A DNA stretch of 64,000 nt from the NCBI RefSeq assembly GCF_019355935.1, contig NZ_CP079925.1, forward strand, positions 868,001-932,000, written 5' to 3'. The notes under the pieces were generated by a model. It was not told where the DNA came from and made no database searches. It saw nothing but the letters and a program-made list of their open reading frames with translations. Within the stretch, counting starts at the first letter, position 1, and the number at the start of each line of letters is the position of its first letter. Of this stretch, positions 29,468 through 38,033 are shown piece by piece. The position numbers and the translations under genes were made by a program. This stretch comes from Comamonas sp. Y33R10-2 (GTDB lineage Bacteria; Pseudomonadota; Gammaproteobacteria; Burkholderiales; Burkholderiaceae_C).

Positions 29468-29502
29468 AAAAAAGCGCCTTTAATGTAAAAGGCGCTTTTT
29501 TA
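29468..29502 (+). terminator. Intrinsic terminator after the first tRNA triad
   Basis: AAAAGCGCCTTT and AAAGGCGCTTTT stem with A and T runs. It separates the first Ala-Glu-Asp triad from the tandem Glu-Asp-Ala repeats, so the second part may need its own promoter or depend on read-through. Confidence 0.8.
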
Positions 29503-29530
29503 TTCACAAGCGGCAAGCTGTCCAAGGATT

Positions 29531-29606
29531 GACCTTATCGTCTAGAGGCCTAGGACACTACCCTTTCACGGTAGGTACCGGGGTTCGAATCCCCGTAGGG
29601 TCGCCA
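29531..29606 (+). tRNA. tRNA-Glu(TTC), copy 2
   Basis: Identical in sequence to copy 1. It opens the 330-bp tandem repeat block. Confidence 0.95.
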
Positions 29607-29654
29607 AGTTTGAAGCGCTGGTAGCTATTGAATAAATAGCGAAGCTTCCTGCCA

Positions 29655-29731
29655 GGAGTGGTAGTTCAGTTGGTTAGAATACCGGCCTGTCACGCCGGGG
29701 GTCGCGGGTTCGAGTCCCGTCCACTCCGCCA
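29655..29731 (+). tRNA. tRNA-Asp(GTC), copy 2
   Basis: Identical to copy 1. CCA is encoded. Confidence 0.95.
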
Positions 29732-29739
29732 CAGTTTTT

Positions 29740-29815
<76 letters not shown>

Positions 29816-29860
29816 AGAAGTTATTGACGGCTGATTGAAAAATCAGATCGTTCTAGGATT

Positions 29861-29936
29861 GACCTTATCGTCTAGAGGCCTAGGACACTACCCTTTCACG
29901 GTAGGTACCGGGGTTCGAATCCCCGTAGGGTCGCCA
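29861..29936 (+). tRNA. tRNA-Glu(TTC), copy 3
   Basis: Identical to copy 1, exactly 330 bases after copy 2. Confidence 0.95.
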
Positions 29937-29984
29937 AGTTTGAAGCGCTGGTAGCTATTGAATAAATAGCGAAGCTTCCTGCCA

Positions 29985-30061
29985 GGAGTGGTAGTTCAGT
30001 TGGTTAGAATACCGGCCTGTCACGCCGGGGGTCGCGGGTTCGAGTCCCGTCCACTCCGCCA
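29985..30061 (+). tRNA. tRNA-Asp(GTC), copy 3
   Basis: Identical to copy 1, 330 bases after copy 2. Confidence 0.95.
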
Positions 30062-30069
30062 CAGTTTTT

Positions 30070-30145
<76 letters not shown>

Positions 30146-30190
30146 AGAAGTTATTGACGGCTGATTGAAAAATCAGATCGTTCTAGGATT

Positions 30191-30266
30191 GACCTTATCG
30201 TCTAGAGGCCTAGGACACTACCCTTTCACGGTAGGTACCGGGGTTCGAATCCCCGTAGGGTCGCCA
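30191..30266 (+). tRNA. tRNA-Glu(TTC), copy 4
   Basis: Identical to copy 1, 330 bases after copy 3. Confidence 0.95.
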
Positions 30267-30314
30267 AGTTTGAAGCGCTGGTAGCTATTGAATAAATAGC
30301 GAAGCTTCCTGCCA

Positions 30315-30391
30315 GGAGTGGTAGTTCAGTTGGTTAGAATACCGGCCTGTCACGCCGGGGGTCGCGGGTTCGAGTCCCGTCCACTCCGCCA
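30315..30391 (+). tRNA. tRNA-Asp(GTC), copy 4
   Basis: Identical to copy 1. It is the last tRNA of the first array, followed by a terminator. Confidence 0.95.
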
Positions 30392-30397
30392 GATTTT

Positions 30398-30435
30398 AAA
30401 AGCCGCAATCAAGAAATTGGTTGCGGCTTTTTTAT
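30398..30435 (+). terminator. Intrinsic terminator of the first tRNA array
   Basis: AAAAGCCGCAATC and GGTTGCGGCTTTTTT arms, T tract after. A similar terminator with a different loop follows the second array at 37969. Confidence 0.8.
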
Positions 30436-30664
30436 TAGTTTTGCCGTATTTAAATCGGCTAGCTCCTGATTTTCTAGCGGAATACCCTTGCCATGCAGGT
30501 ACTATGGCGGTAGTCTATGGTTTGCCCACTTGCAAGTGCTCACAAAATTTTTCATTTCGGGAACTTTTGTAGCTCCTAAGTACACAATCTAGTCATCATT
30601 AGAAATCGCATCTGATGATGATCTGTTCAATTTCCATCTACTTCTGAGCCTCTTCTTCTAATCC

Positions 30665-31078
30665 ATGCGCCCGGCGTCTTCTTTCTTGCTGTCGCTGCTA
30701 ATGTTTGCCTCCATTCTTGGGGTGCAACTGGCAGTTATGTGGGCTGCCGGCTCGCAAGGAGTGGTGACTGCGTCTTATGCGCTCGTTATTGAGCAGTATG
30801 AGTACGGCGCGGATGTGTTGCAAGAGTTTGAAGAAGATGTCGAAGACGATGCGCTGGAGTACTCCATCCATCGACCTCATCGCTTGGCTGAGCCCAATAC
30901 AGCACAGGATGAGCGTACTGAACTATTTGGCCCCCCTGAGGAGGTCGCTGTCGGCATTGCTGCTGTCAGAGAACCTCCGCAAGAGATGGTGCCATGCCCG
31001 ACGTCTCCTTGGCCTGACCGCATGCTGCGTCCGCCAAGTTTGAGCCTGCCGTTGGCAGGCAAGCTCCAGCACGCTTAA
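30665..31078 (+). CDS. Small acidic membrane-anchored protein ahead of metal efflux genes
   Basis: A 137-residue protein with one hydrophobic N-terminal segment (FLLSLLMFASILGVQLAVMWAAG, about 6-28), either an uncleaved anchor or a signal peptide. A strongly acidic stretch (QEFEEDVEDDALEYSIHRPHR, about 53-73) follows, then a Pro-rich tail. It opens the RND efflux cluster. By position it resembles small periplasmic proteins that precede czc-type operons, but I see no sequence match. Glu/Asp/His clustering would allow weak metal binding; this is inference. Confidence 0.55.
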   Translation: MRPASSFLLSLLMFASILGVQLAVMWAAGSQGVVTASYALVIEQYEYGADVLQEFEEDVEDDALEYSIHRPHRLAEPNTAQDERTELFGPPEEVAVGIAAVREPPQEMVPCPTSPWPDRMLRPPSLSLPLAGKLQHA

Positions 31079-31299
31079 CGCAATCGCGCGTTTTGGCTTT
31101 GTGCTGGGCTTTATCGTCCAGTGATATCTGTAGTCCTTTATTTCTGCTTTGCGAGGCTCAAGCCTGTCTCAGCAGCGTCCAAAAGGCTGCTTACCTGCAT
31201 AAAAAGCATCTGGTGATGCATGCGCTGCTTGCGTGTGCAAGCAGCAGATCTTCATTCGTTTTCTTACTTTATCTGCCCTCAAGAAGGCAGCTGTGTTCT

Positions 31300-32670
31300 A
31301 TGTTCAATAGATCGATAGTGCCGGCATCTTTACCGGCCAAAGTCGCGCCCCAATTGCGCCTTAAGCGCACTGCAATGTTCGGACTTTGTTTTGCTGCAGC
31401 CTTGTCTGTGCATGCGCAGACCGTTAGCAATAACACAAGCACAAGTACAAGTACAAGCCCTAGCGCTCTACAAGTCAGCAGCACCATTTCAGATCAGGCT
31501 TATCCCAAGCTGTCACTGACACAATTGGTGCAAACCGTGCTGGATAACAATCCAGAGTTGCGCTCTGTGCAGCAGTCGGGTGTGACGGCTCAGGCGGCAG
31601 TGGTTACTGCTGGTGCCTTGCCTAATCCCAAGCTGGAATGGAGTCGTGGTGACAACAAGGCGCGCATGGCATCGGCTACGCCCGGTAACGTGCAAACCAT
31701 GGGTGTTTCTGTACCCATTGAAATGCCTTCAGTTCGCAGCGCCCGTATTGAAGCTGCGCAAGCGGGTCAGCGTGCTTCGGTGTATCAGATCAATGCATCT
31801 CGGAATGCCTTGGTGGCTCAGGTCAAGCTCAAGGCTTATGAAGTCGTGTTGCGTCAAGCGCAGGCGCAAGCTGCCAGTGATGCTGTCAAGCTGCTCGAGC
31901 AGGCTCACGAGCGTGTACGCGTTCGCGTCTCCAGCGGTGAAGCGCCGCGTTACGAAATCATCAAGGCGGATGCTGAGTTGATCAACGCGCGCCAGCAAGA
32001 GCAAACAGCCAAATTGCTGGCTGAGCAGTCTCAGCTCACGCTCAACCGCATGGCAGCCGGCCAGTTGCCTCAGCGCTTTGATTTGGCTTTGTCGCTGGAA
32101 GACCCTGTGGCAAAGGCTCAGCTAAGCGATATCGACTGGCAAGCGCATCCTGAGCTGCTGCAATTGCAGTCTGAGATGGAAAAGGCCGAGGCACAAAAGC
32201 AAGGCGCTAAAGCCAGCCGCTGGCCGGGCGTTGAGCTGCGCTATGCGCAGACGCGCGAGCCCGATATTCGCAACAACACCTTGGGTGTGAGCGTGCAGAT
32301 TCCTTTGTTCGATCAGCGCCGTGGCCCGATTGATGAAGCTGCATCGGAAGCAGAGCGTGCCCGTTTGCGCATGGAGGGCCGCAAGGCTGAGCTTGAGCAG
32401 CAAATGCGACAAGCTGAGAAGGTCATGGAAATGGCCAAAGTCCGCACCAAGGCGCTGAGCGAAGGCTCAGTGCGCCAAGCGGAATCGGCGCTGCGTGTGG
32501 CTGAAGCAGCTTACCGCTATGGCGAGCGCGGCATTTTGGATGTGCTTGATGCCCAGCGTGTGCTGCGTACAGTGCGTGCCGACTTGCTGGAAGCTCGTTA
32601 CCAAATGCAATCCGCCCGGATTGAACTGGATTTTTTGGCTGGTCGCTATGCCCAGTTTTCCGCGCTTTGA
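31300..32670 (+). CDS. TolC-family outer-membrane channel of heavy-metal efflux system
   Basis: A 456-residue outer-membrane factor of the CzcC/CusC kind, forming the exit duct of a tripartite RND pump. After a signal peptide ending HAQT come a short Thr-Ser tract coded by four ACAAGT-type hexamers, then two OEP repeats with the coiled-coil pattern (about 60-250 and 260-450). QIPLFDQRRGPIDEA and YRYGERGILDVLDAQRVL are typical segments. The ATG at 31300 is preferred for its AGAAGG site and the signal peptide that follows; the frame is open back to 31093. The adaptor gene begins 46 bases later. Confidence 0.88.
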   Translation: MFNRSIVPASLPAKVAPQLRLKRTAMFGLCFAAALSVHAQTVSNNTSTSTSTSPSALQVSSTISDQAYPKLSLTQLVQTVLDNNPELRSVQQSGVTAQAAVVTAGALPNPKLEWSRGDNKARMASATPGNVQTMGVSVPIEMPSVRSARIEAAQAGQRASVYQINASRNALVAQVKLKAYEVVLRQAQAQAASDAVKLLEQAHERVRVRVSSGEAPRYEIIKADAELINARQQEQTAKLLAEQSQLTLNRMAAGQLPQRFDLALSLEDPVAKAQLSDIDWQAHPELLQLQSEMEKAEAQKQGAKASRWPGVELRYAQTREPDIRNNTLGVSVQIPLFDQRRGPIDEAASEAERARLRMEGRKAELEQQMRQAEKVMEMAKVRTKALSEGSVRQAESALRVAEAAYRYGERGILDVLDAQRVLRTVRADLLEARYQMQSARIELDFLAGRYAQFSAL

Positions 32671-32716
32671 TTTTTCAAGTCTAAGACCCCGTTTTCGTAT
32701 TTATTGAATTCGCTAT

Positions 32717-33922
32717 ATGTCTTCACATCACCAATCTAGGACAAATCGTCCTGCCTCTCTGGTTCTTGCGCTGGCTTTGGCTGGACTGGCCACGCTGACA
32801 TTGACAGCCTGTGGCAAAGATGAATCCGCAGCTACTGCGGCTGCTACGCCCGCTAAGGTTGAGCTGGACCCTATGGAAGTCCAAATCACAGCTCAGATGG
32901 CACCCAATTTCAAGACTGCTGCCGTGGCACAGGCTGAAGTGGCATCCGTGCTGGAAATTGCCGGCCGTATTGAAGCTAATGAACGCAAAGTGACTCGCAT
33001 CGGCGCCGCCGTTACCGGCCGCGTTACTGATGTCCTGGCTGAAACGGGTGACCGTGTGAAGCAAGGACAGCCCTTGGCGCGTGTGGCCAGCCCTGAGCTG
33101 ACCACGGCCCAATTGGCTTATATGCGTGCTAACGCAACAGCGACTTTGGCCGAGCGCTCTGTGGAGCGCGCGCGTCAGCTGATTGCTGCGGATGTGATTG
33201 GCTCTGCCGAGCTGCAACGCCGCGAGTCAGAGGTGCAGATTGCCCGTGCTGAAGTACGGGCAGCGGGCGACCAGCTCAAGTTAATGGGTCTGTCTGCTGA
33301 TGCGCTGACGCGCCTGCGCGCTCAAGGCAGCGTGGCCTCTAATGCAGCGATTACCGCCTCGACCTCAGGTATTGTGATTGAGCGTCAAGTCAGTCAAGGA
33401 CAGGTTGCCCAGCCGGGTGATCCTTTGTTCACGGTGGCCGATCTGTCCAATGTTTGGGTCGTGGGTGCTTTGCCTGAACAAGTCGCGCGCAGCGTAAAGA
33501 CGGGCCAGAACGTGCAAATCGATGTGCCTGCGCTGGGCCTGACGGTGGAAGAAGCGCCGATCTCCGGCAAGATCATCTATGTGGGTGATACCGTGTCGTC
33601 AGAGACACGTACGGTGACGATTCGCACTCAGGTGAATAACAAGGATTTGGCGCTCAAGCCCCAAATGCTGGCCAGCATGAAGATTCAGGGAGCGATGGAA
33701 AAAACGCTTGCCATTCCTGTTTTGGCTGTGGTGCGTGAAAACGACAAGGATCACGTTTATGTGAAGAAGGCGGATAACCATTACCGCCTGACCCCTGTCG
33801 AGTTGGGTGCTGCCAGCGGCGGGCTGCGACCTGTCATCAAGGGTCTCAATGAAGGCACGGAGATCGTTATTGAAGGCGCTTTCCACCTGAACAATGAGCG
33901 CAAGCGCGCTGAGCTGGAGTAA
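32717..33922 (+). CDS. RND efflux periplasmic adaptor (lipoprotein)
   Basis: A 401-residue membrane-fusion protein linking the permease and the outer channel. It carries a lipobox LTAC with Cys 32 followed by GKDES, so it is probably anchored in the inner membrane by lipid. Domains in order: beta-barrel/lipoyl halves (about 75-130 and 215-260, RIGAAVTGRVTDVLAETGDRVKQGQPLARVASPEL), helical hairpin (about 130-205) and C-terminal membrane-proximal domain. No Met-rich copper motif or His-rich tail like those of CusB or CzcB is evident. It ends 4 bases before the permease ATG. Confidence 0.9.
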   Translation: MSSHHQSRTNRPASLVLALALAGLATLTLTACGKDESAATAAATPAKVELDPMEVQITAQMAPNFKTAAVAQAEVASVLEIAGRIEANERKVTRIGAAVTGRVTDVLAETGDRVKQGQPLARVASPELTTAQLAYMRANATATLAERSVERARQLIAADVIGSAELQRRESEVQIARAEVRAAGDQLKLMGLSADALTRLRAQGSVASNAAITASTSGIVIERQVSQGQVAQPGDPLFTVADLSNVWVVGALPEQVARSVKTGQNVQIDVPALGLTVEEAPISGKIIYVGDTVSSETRTVTIRTQVNNKDLALKPQMLASMKIQGAMEKTLAIPVLAVVRENDKDHVYVKKADNHYRLTPVELGAASGGLRPVIKGLNEGTEIVIEGAFHLNNERKRAELE

Positions 33923-33926
33923 ACCC

Positions 33927-36900
33927 ATGATTGCCTCCATGATTCGTGCCGCGCTTTCGCAGCGGCTGGTGGTGATTGTGCTGGCGCTTGTTGTCTGTGG
34001 ATTTGGCCTGCGTGCTGCTATGAATCTGTCGGTGGATGCTTTCCCCGATGTGACGAATGTGCAAGTGCAGGTTGCCACCGAAGCGCCTGGCCGCTCCCCC
34101 GAGGAAATTGAGCGTTTTATTACCGTGCCTCTCGAAATTTCCATGACCGGCTTGCCCGGTTTGGTCGAGATGCGCTCGCTCAACAAGAGCGGTTTGTCCA
34201 TCATTACGCTGGTGTTTACGGATGAAACTGACGTCTACTTTGCACGTCAGTTGGTCACAGAACGCCTGATTGAAGTCACTCCGCGCATGCCCGGCGGCAC
34301 CGTGCCCGTGCTGGGCCCTGTGTCCACCGGTCTGGGTGAGGTCTATCAGTACACGCTTGATCACCCTGATGATGGCGAACGTGCGCTGACACAGGCCGAG
34401 CTGACTGAGCGACGCACTATTCAGGATTGGGTTGCGCGTCCTTTGCTGCGTTCCGTTCCCGGTGTGGCTGAAATCAACTCGCAGGGGGGCTACGTCAAGC
34501 AGTACCAAGTGCTGGTTGATCCAGCGCGTCTGCGTCACTACGGCCTAAGCGTGCGTCAAGTGGTTCAGGCCGTGGCTGATAACAATGCCAATGCCAGTGG
34601 TGGTATCTTGCCGCAGGTAACAGAGCAGTATCTGATCCGCGGCGTGGGCATGATTCGTACGCTGGAAGATATTGACAACATCGTGCTCAAAGAGCAGGAC
34701 GGCGTACCGGTCTATGTGCGTGATGTGGCCAAGGTACAAATTGATGCTGAAGTCCGTCAGGGCGCCATCATTAAGGGTGGTTACACCGAAGGCGTATCCG
34801 GCATTGTGCTGATGATGCGCGGCGGTAATGCCAAGGAAGTCGTGACCCGCGTGAAAGAGCGCGTAGACGAGATCAACAGCAAGGGCATGCTGCCCGGCGG
34901 TTTGCAAATCGTCTCTTTCTACGACCGTACTGATCTGGTGGACTCGGCTCTGTGGACCGTGGGCAAGGTGCTGATTGAAGGCATTTTCCTGGTGGTTGTG
35001 GTGCTGTTCATCTTCTTGGGCGATGTGCGCTCCAGTTTGATTGTGGTGGCGACGCTGATCATCACCCCGCTGACGACCTTCATCATGATGAACCGTTACG
35101 GCATCTCGGCCAACTTGATGTCTCTGGGGGGGCTGGCGATTGCCATTGGTTTGATGGTAGATGCGACCGTGGTGGTGGTGGAAAACGTTTTCCATAAACT
35201 GGGCCAAGCAGGCGATTCACGCGGTGAGCGTATTCGTACGGTGCTGTCTGCCACTGTGGAAGTGGCAACGCCTACCATCTTCGGTATCGCCATCATTATT
35301 TTGGTGTTCTTGCCGCTGATGACGCTGCAGGGCATTGAAGGCAAGATGTTTGCGCCTCTGGCGCTGACGATTGCCATGGCTTTGGCAATCTCGCTGGCCG
35401 TGTCGCTGTTCCTGTCGCCCGTGCTGTGCTCGTACTTCCTTAAGGGCGGTGCGGACCACGACACCAAGTTGATTGGTTTCCTCAAGCGTCACTACCTGCG
35501 TCTGCTGGATGGCGCGACGGTGCGCAGCCGTTTGACTTTGGCTGTATCCGTGGCCTTGCTCCTTGGTTCGCTGGGTCTGTTCCCCTTCTTGGGCAAGTCT
35601 TTCATGCCCACCATGAAGGAAGGCGCTTTGACGCCGCAGATTAACCGCGTGCCCAGCATTTCTTTGGACGAATCCATCCGTATGGAAATGGATGCCATGA
35701 AGGAAGTGGCACAGGTCAAGGGTGTGAAGTCTGTGGTCTCCAAGCTGGGCCGCGGCGAATCGCCTGCCGATCCTGCCGGCCCGAATGAGTCCGACCCTAT
35801 CGTGATTCTGGATCCGGAATCTGGCCGCACTCAAGATGAGATTGACGAGGAAATTCGTCAGCGTTTGTCCAAGATTCCAGGTGTGCAGATTGTGCTGTCT
35901 CAGCCTATCTCTGAGCGCGTGGATGAAATGGTGACAGGCGTGCGCTCGCAGCTGGCCATCAAGGTGTTTGGTGATGAGTTGGGTGAGCTCAAAGACGTCT
36001 CTGAGCAAGTAGCGCGTATTCTGAAAAGCGTTTCTGGCAGCACTGACATTCGTATTGAGCGACTGTCGGGCCAGCAGGCTTTGACCGTGGACATCGACCG
36101 CAAGGCGATTGCTCGTCACGGCCTCAATGTGGCTGATGTGCAGAGCGTTCTGGAGTCCGCCATTGGCGGCAAGGACGTGACTACGTTGTATGAGGGTGAG
36201 CGCCGTTACTCTGTGGTGGTTCGCTTCCCGCAGTCTCAGCGTAATTCGGCTCAAACCATTGGCGCTACTTTGCTGACGACATCTTCTGGCGCGCAAGTGC
36301 CGTTGAGCAGTCTGGCCAAGATTGAGCTGGTGGATGGCCCTGCGCAGATCAGCCGCGAAGGCGGTAAGCGCCGCGTGGTGGTTGGTGCCAACGTTGAAGG
36401 GCGTGACTTGGCTGGCTTCGTGGCCGAAGTCGAGCAGCGCTTGGACAAGGAAGTGAAGTTGCCTGATGGCTACTACTTCAAGTTCGGCGGTCAGTTCGAA
36501 AACATGGAGCGCGCCATGGGCACGCTGCAGGTGATCGTGCCGCTGACTATTGTGGCTATCTTCTTCCTGCTGTTCTTGCTGTTTAACTCTCTGAAGATTG
36601 CCAGCTTGATCATTTTGGTTCTGCCATTTGCATCGATTGGTGGCTTGATTGCGCTGTTTATCACGGGCGAATATTTGAGCGTTCCGGCTTCCGTGGGCTT
36701 TATTGCTCTGTGGGGTATTGCGGTGCTCAACGGCGTGGTGCTGGTCTCCAGTATTCGTCAGCTGCGTCAAGATGGCTTGGAAGTGGCCAAGGCTGTGCGT
36801 GAAGGCTGTATTCAGCGATTCCGCCCGGTGATGATGACTGCCACTGTGGCTTTGCTGGGCTTGGTGCCATTCCTGTTTGCGACAGGTCCAGGCTCAGAAG

Positions 36901-37016
36901 TTCAGCGCCCGTTGGCTATTGTTGTGATCGGTGGTTTGATTACTTCCACCTTGTTGACACTGGTGGTGCTGCCTACGCTGTACCGCTGGTTTGATGAGAA
37001 ACCAACAGAGGCTTAA
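33927..37016 (+). CDS. Heavy-metal RND efflux permease (CusA/CzcA family)
   Basis: A 1029-residue proton-driven inner-membrane pump with the usual 12 helices and two large periplasmic loops. VDAFPDVTNVQVQV near the N-terminus and GLMVDATVVVVEN in helix 4 (about 406-418) place it in the heavy-metal RND group. It has neither the DFG-VDGAVV form typical of CzcA nor methionines at places I align with the CusA copper triad (SQPISERVDEMVTG where CusA has RIDMLATG), so the metal is uncertain. The ATG at 33927 follows the adaptor stop directly; the longer frame overlaps the adaptor. Confidence 0.92.
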   Translation: MIASMIRAALSQRLVVIVLALVVCGFGLRAAMNLSVDAFPDVTNVQVQVATEAPGRSPEEIERFITVPLEISMTGLPGLVEMRSLNKSGLSIITLVFTDETDVYFARQLVTERLIEVTPRMPGGTVPVLGPVSTGLGEVYQYTLDHPDDGERALTQAELTERRTIQDWVARPLLRSVPGVAEINSQGGYVKQYQVLVDPARLRHYGLSVRQVVQAVADNNANASGGILPQVTEQYLIRGVGMIRTLEDIDNIVLKEQDGVPVYVRDVAKVQIDAEVRQGAIIKGGYTEGVSGIVLMMRGGNAKEVVTRVKERVDEINSKGMLPGGLQIVSFYDRTDLVDSALWTVGKVLIEGIFLVVVVLFIFLGDVRSSLIVVATLIITPLTTFIMMNRYGISANLMSLGGLAIAIGLMVDATVVVVENVFHKLGQAGDSRGERIRTVLSATVEVATPTIFGIAIIILVFLPLMTLQGIEGKMFAPLALTIAMALAISLAVSLFLSPVLCSYFLKGGADHDTKLIGFLKRHYLRLLDGATVRSRLTLAVSVALLLGSLGLFPFLGKSFMPTMKEGALTPQINRVPSISLDESIRMEMDAMKEVAQVKGVKSVVSKLGRGESPADPAGPNESDPIVILDPESGRTQDEIDEEIRQRLSKIPGVQIVLSQPISERVDEMVTGVRSQLAIKVFGDELGELKDVSEQVARILKSVSGSTDIRIERLSGQQALTVDIDRKAIARHGLNVADVQSVLESAIGGKDVTTLYEGERRYSVVVRFPQSQRNSAQTIGATLLTTSSGAQVPLSSLAKIELVDGPAQISREGGKRRVVVGANVEGRDLAGFVAEVEQRLDKEVKLPDGYYFKFGGQFENMERAMGTLQVIVPLTIVAIFFLLFLLFNSLKIASLIILVLPFASIGGLIALFITGEYLSVPASVGFIALWGIAVLNGVVLVSSIRQLRQDGLEVAKAVREGCIQRFRPVMMTATVALLGLVPFLFATGPGSEVQRPLAIVVIGGLITSTLLTLVVLPTLYRWFDEKPTEA

Positions 37017-37019
37017 ATG

Positions 37020-37114
37020 CCCCTGAGGCGCTTTGCGCCTTTCCCCTCTCTCGCTTTGCGGGAGAGGGCGACGCCATCGCCGTGAGGCAGCTCTTGCTTG
37101 GCGTTTCAGGGTTG
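37020..37114. repeat. Intergenic repeat, family B
   Basis: CCCCTGAGGCGCTTTGCGCC opens the element, with GGCGC/GCGCC and CTCTC..GAGAG arms, and GCAGCTCTTGCTTGGCGTTT closes it. It separates the RND permease gene from the PII-like gene. Confidence 0.6.
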
Positions 37115-37160
37115 GAGTGCGATAGTTTTGACGCGTGAATACTAAAAGGAGAGTGAAGCT

Positions 37161-37496
37161 ATGCCGATGAAGGAAATTCGGGCCATTGTGCGGCCCAGTC
37201 GACTGGAGCGTCTGCGCACTGCGCTGCGTGCTATTCCTAACTTTCCTGGTGTGACCATTTTCAAAGCTGAGGGCTTTACGGCACCGGCGGCAGTGGACAA
37301 GCGCACAGTCAAGGATGAGTTGACTGATTTTTCGGACAAGCTCATGGTCTGCGTCATCGTGGATGACTCCATGGTGGAGCCGGTTCGTGAAGCGATTGTT
37401 ACGGCTTGCGGTACTGGTCAGATTGGTGATGGTTTGGTTTGGACGGTGGACATTGGCGAGATGCATCGCATTCGTGATGGCAGTACTGTGAGCTAA
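37161..37496 (+). CDS. PII-like signalling protein of the metal-efflux-linked group
   Basis: A 111-residue protein of the GlnB/PII superfamily: MKEIRAIVRPSRLERLRTAL at the start and the C-terminal TGQIGDGLVWTVDIGEMHRIRDG close to the GlnB C-loop pattern. The T-loop (about 36-57) differs from GlnB, lacks the uridylylated Tyr 51 and reads EGFTAPAAVDKRTVKDEL. A PII subgroup (PII-NG) encoded beside heavy-metal RND genes has been described, and this fits in sequence and location. It might couple pump activity to a small-molecule or metal signal; that is inference. AAGGAGAG lies 9 bases before the ATG. Confidence 0.85.
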   Translation: MPMKEIRAIVRPSRLERLRTALRAIPNFPGVTIFKAEGFTAPAAVDKRTVKDELTDFSDKLMVCVIVDDSMVEPVREAIVTACGTGQIGDGLVWTVDIGEMHRIRDGSTVS

Positions 37497-37515
37497 GGCC
37501 TGAGCGCTCAACTTG

Positions 37516-37545
37516 AAAAGGGATGCTAGTGGCATCCCTTTTTTC
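37516..37545 (+). terminator. Intrinsic terminator of the efflux cluster
   Basis: AAAAGGGATGC and GCATCCCTTTTTT stem with T tract, 19 bases after the PII-like gene. It ends the unit before the second tRNA array. Confidence 0.85.
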
Positions 37546-37598
37546 ATACTTGCGATAAATTTTTGAGCGTTTACCCTAGATGGATGAAAAGCCTGTGC

Positions 37599-37604
37599 TA
37601 CAAT
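37599..37604 (+). promoter_or_regulatory. Candidate -10 box of the second tRNA array
   Basis: TACAAT, 39 bases before tRNA-Ala copy 4, in an AT-rich stretch. No clear -35 box at 17 bases. Confidence 0.35.
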
Positions 37605-37643
37605 TTTTTCATTGCAGCAGAGAAGCTTTGTTTCGCTGTTTCA

Positions 37644-37719
<76 letters not shown>

Positions 37720-37764
37720 AGAAGTTATTGACGGCTGATTGAGAAATCAGATCGTTCTAGGATT

Positions 37765-37840
37765 GACCTTATCGTCTAGAGGCCTAGGACACTACCCTTT
37801 CACGGTAGGTACCGGGGTTCGAATCCCCGTAGGGTCGCCA
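37765..37840 (+). tRNA. tRNA-Glu(TTC), copy 5
   Basis: Identical to copy 1. Confidence 0.95.
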
Positions 37841-37888
37841 AGTTTGAAGCGCTGGTAGCTATTGAATAAATAGCGAAGCTTCCTGCCA

Positions 37889-37965
37889 GGAGTGGTAGTT
37901 CAGTTGGTTAGAATACCGGCCTGTCACGCCGGGGGTCGCGGGTTCGAGTCCCGTCCACTCCGCCA
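37889..37965 (+). tRNA. tRNA-Asp(GTC), copy 5
   Basis: Identical to copy 1. Last tRNA of the second array. Confidence 0.95.
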
Positions 37966-37968
37966 GTT

Positions 37969-38009
37969 TTAAAAAACCGCAATCAAGCAATTGATTGCGG
38001 TTTTTTTAT
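37969..38009. terminator. Bidirectional terminator of the second tRNA array
   Basis: AAAAAACCGCAATCA and TGATTGCGGTTTTTTT stem with A and T runs. It lies between the tRNA array and the convergent dehydrogenase gene. Confidence 0.85.
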
Positions 38010-38033
38010 GTCTGAAAAAATGAGGTGCAGGAT

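Noticed and set aside
30318..30572. 84-residue open frame starting inside tRNA-Asp
   Set aside because: It begins in the tRNA and crosses the array terminator.
35217..36770. 517-residue open frame opposite the RND permease, and similar long ones opposite gltX (27595-28980), purF (24419-25510), rpsA (49834-51417) and pncB/antiporter (41490-42779)
   Set aside because: All are His/Gln/Arg-rich translations of the reverse strand of clear genes, with no conserved motifs.
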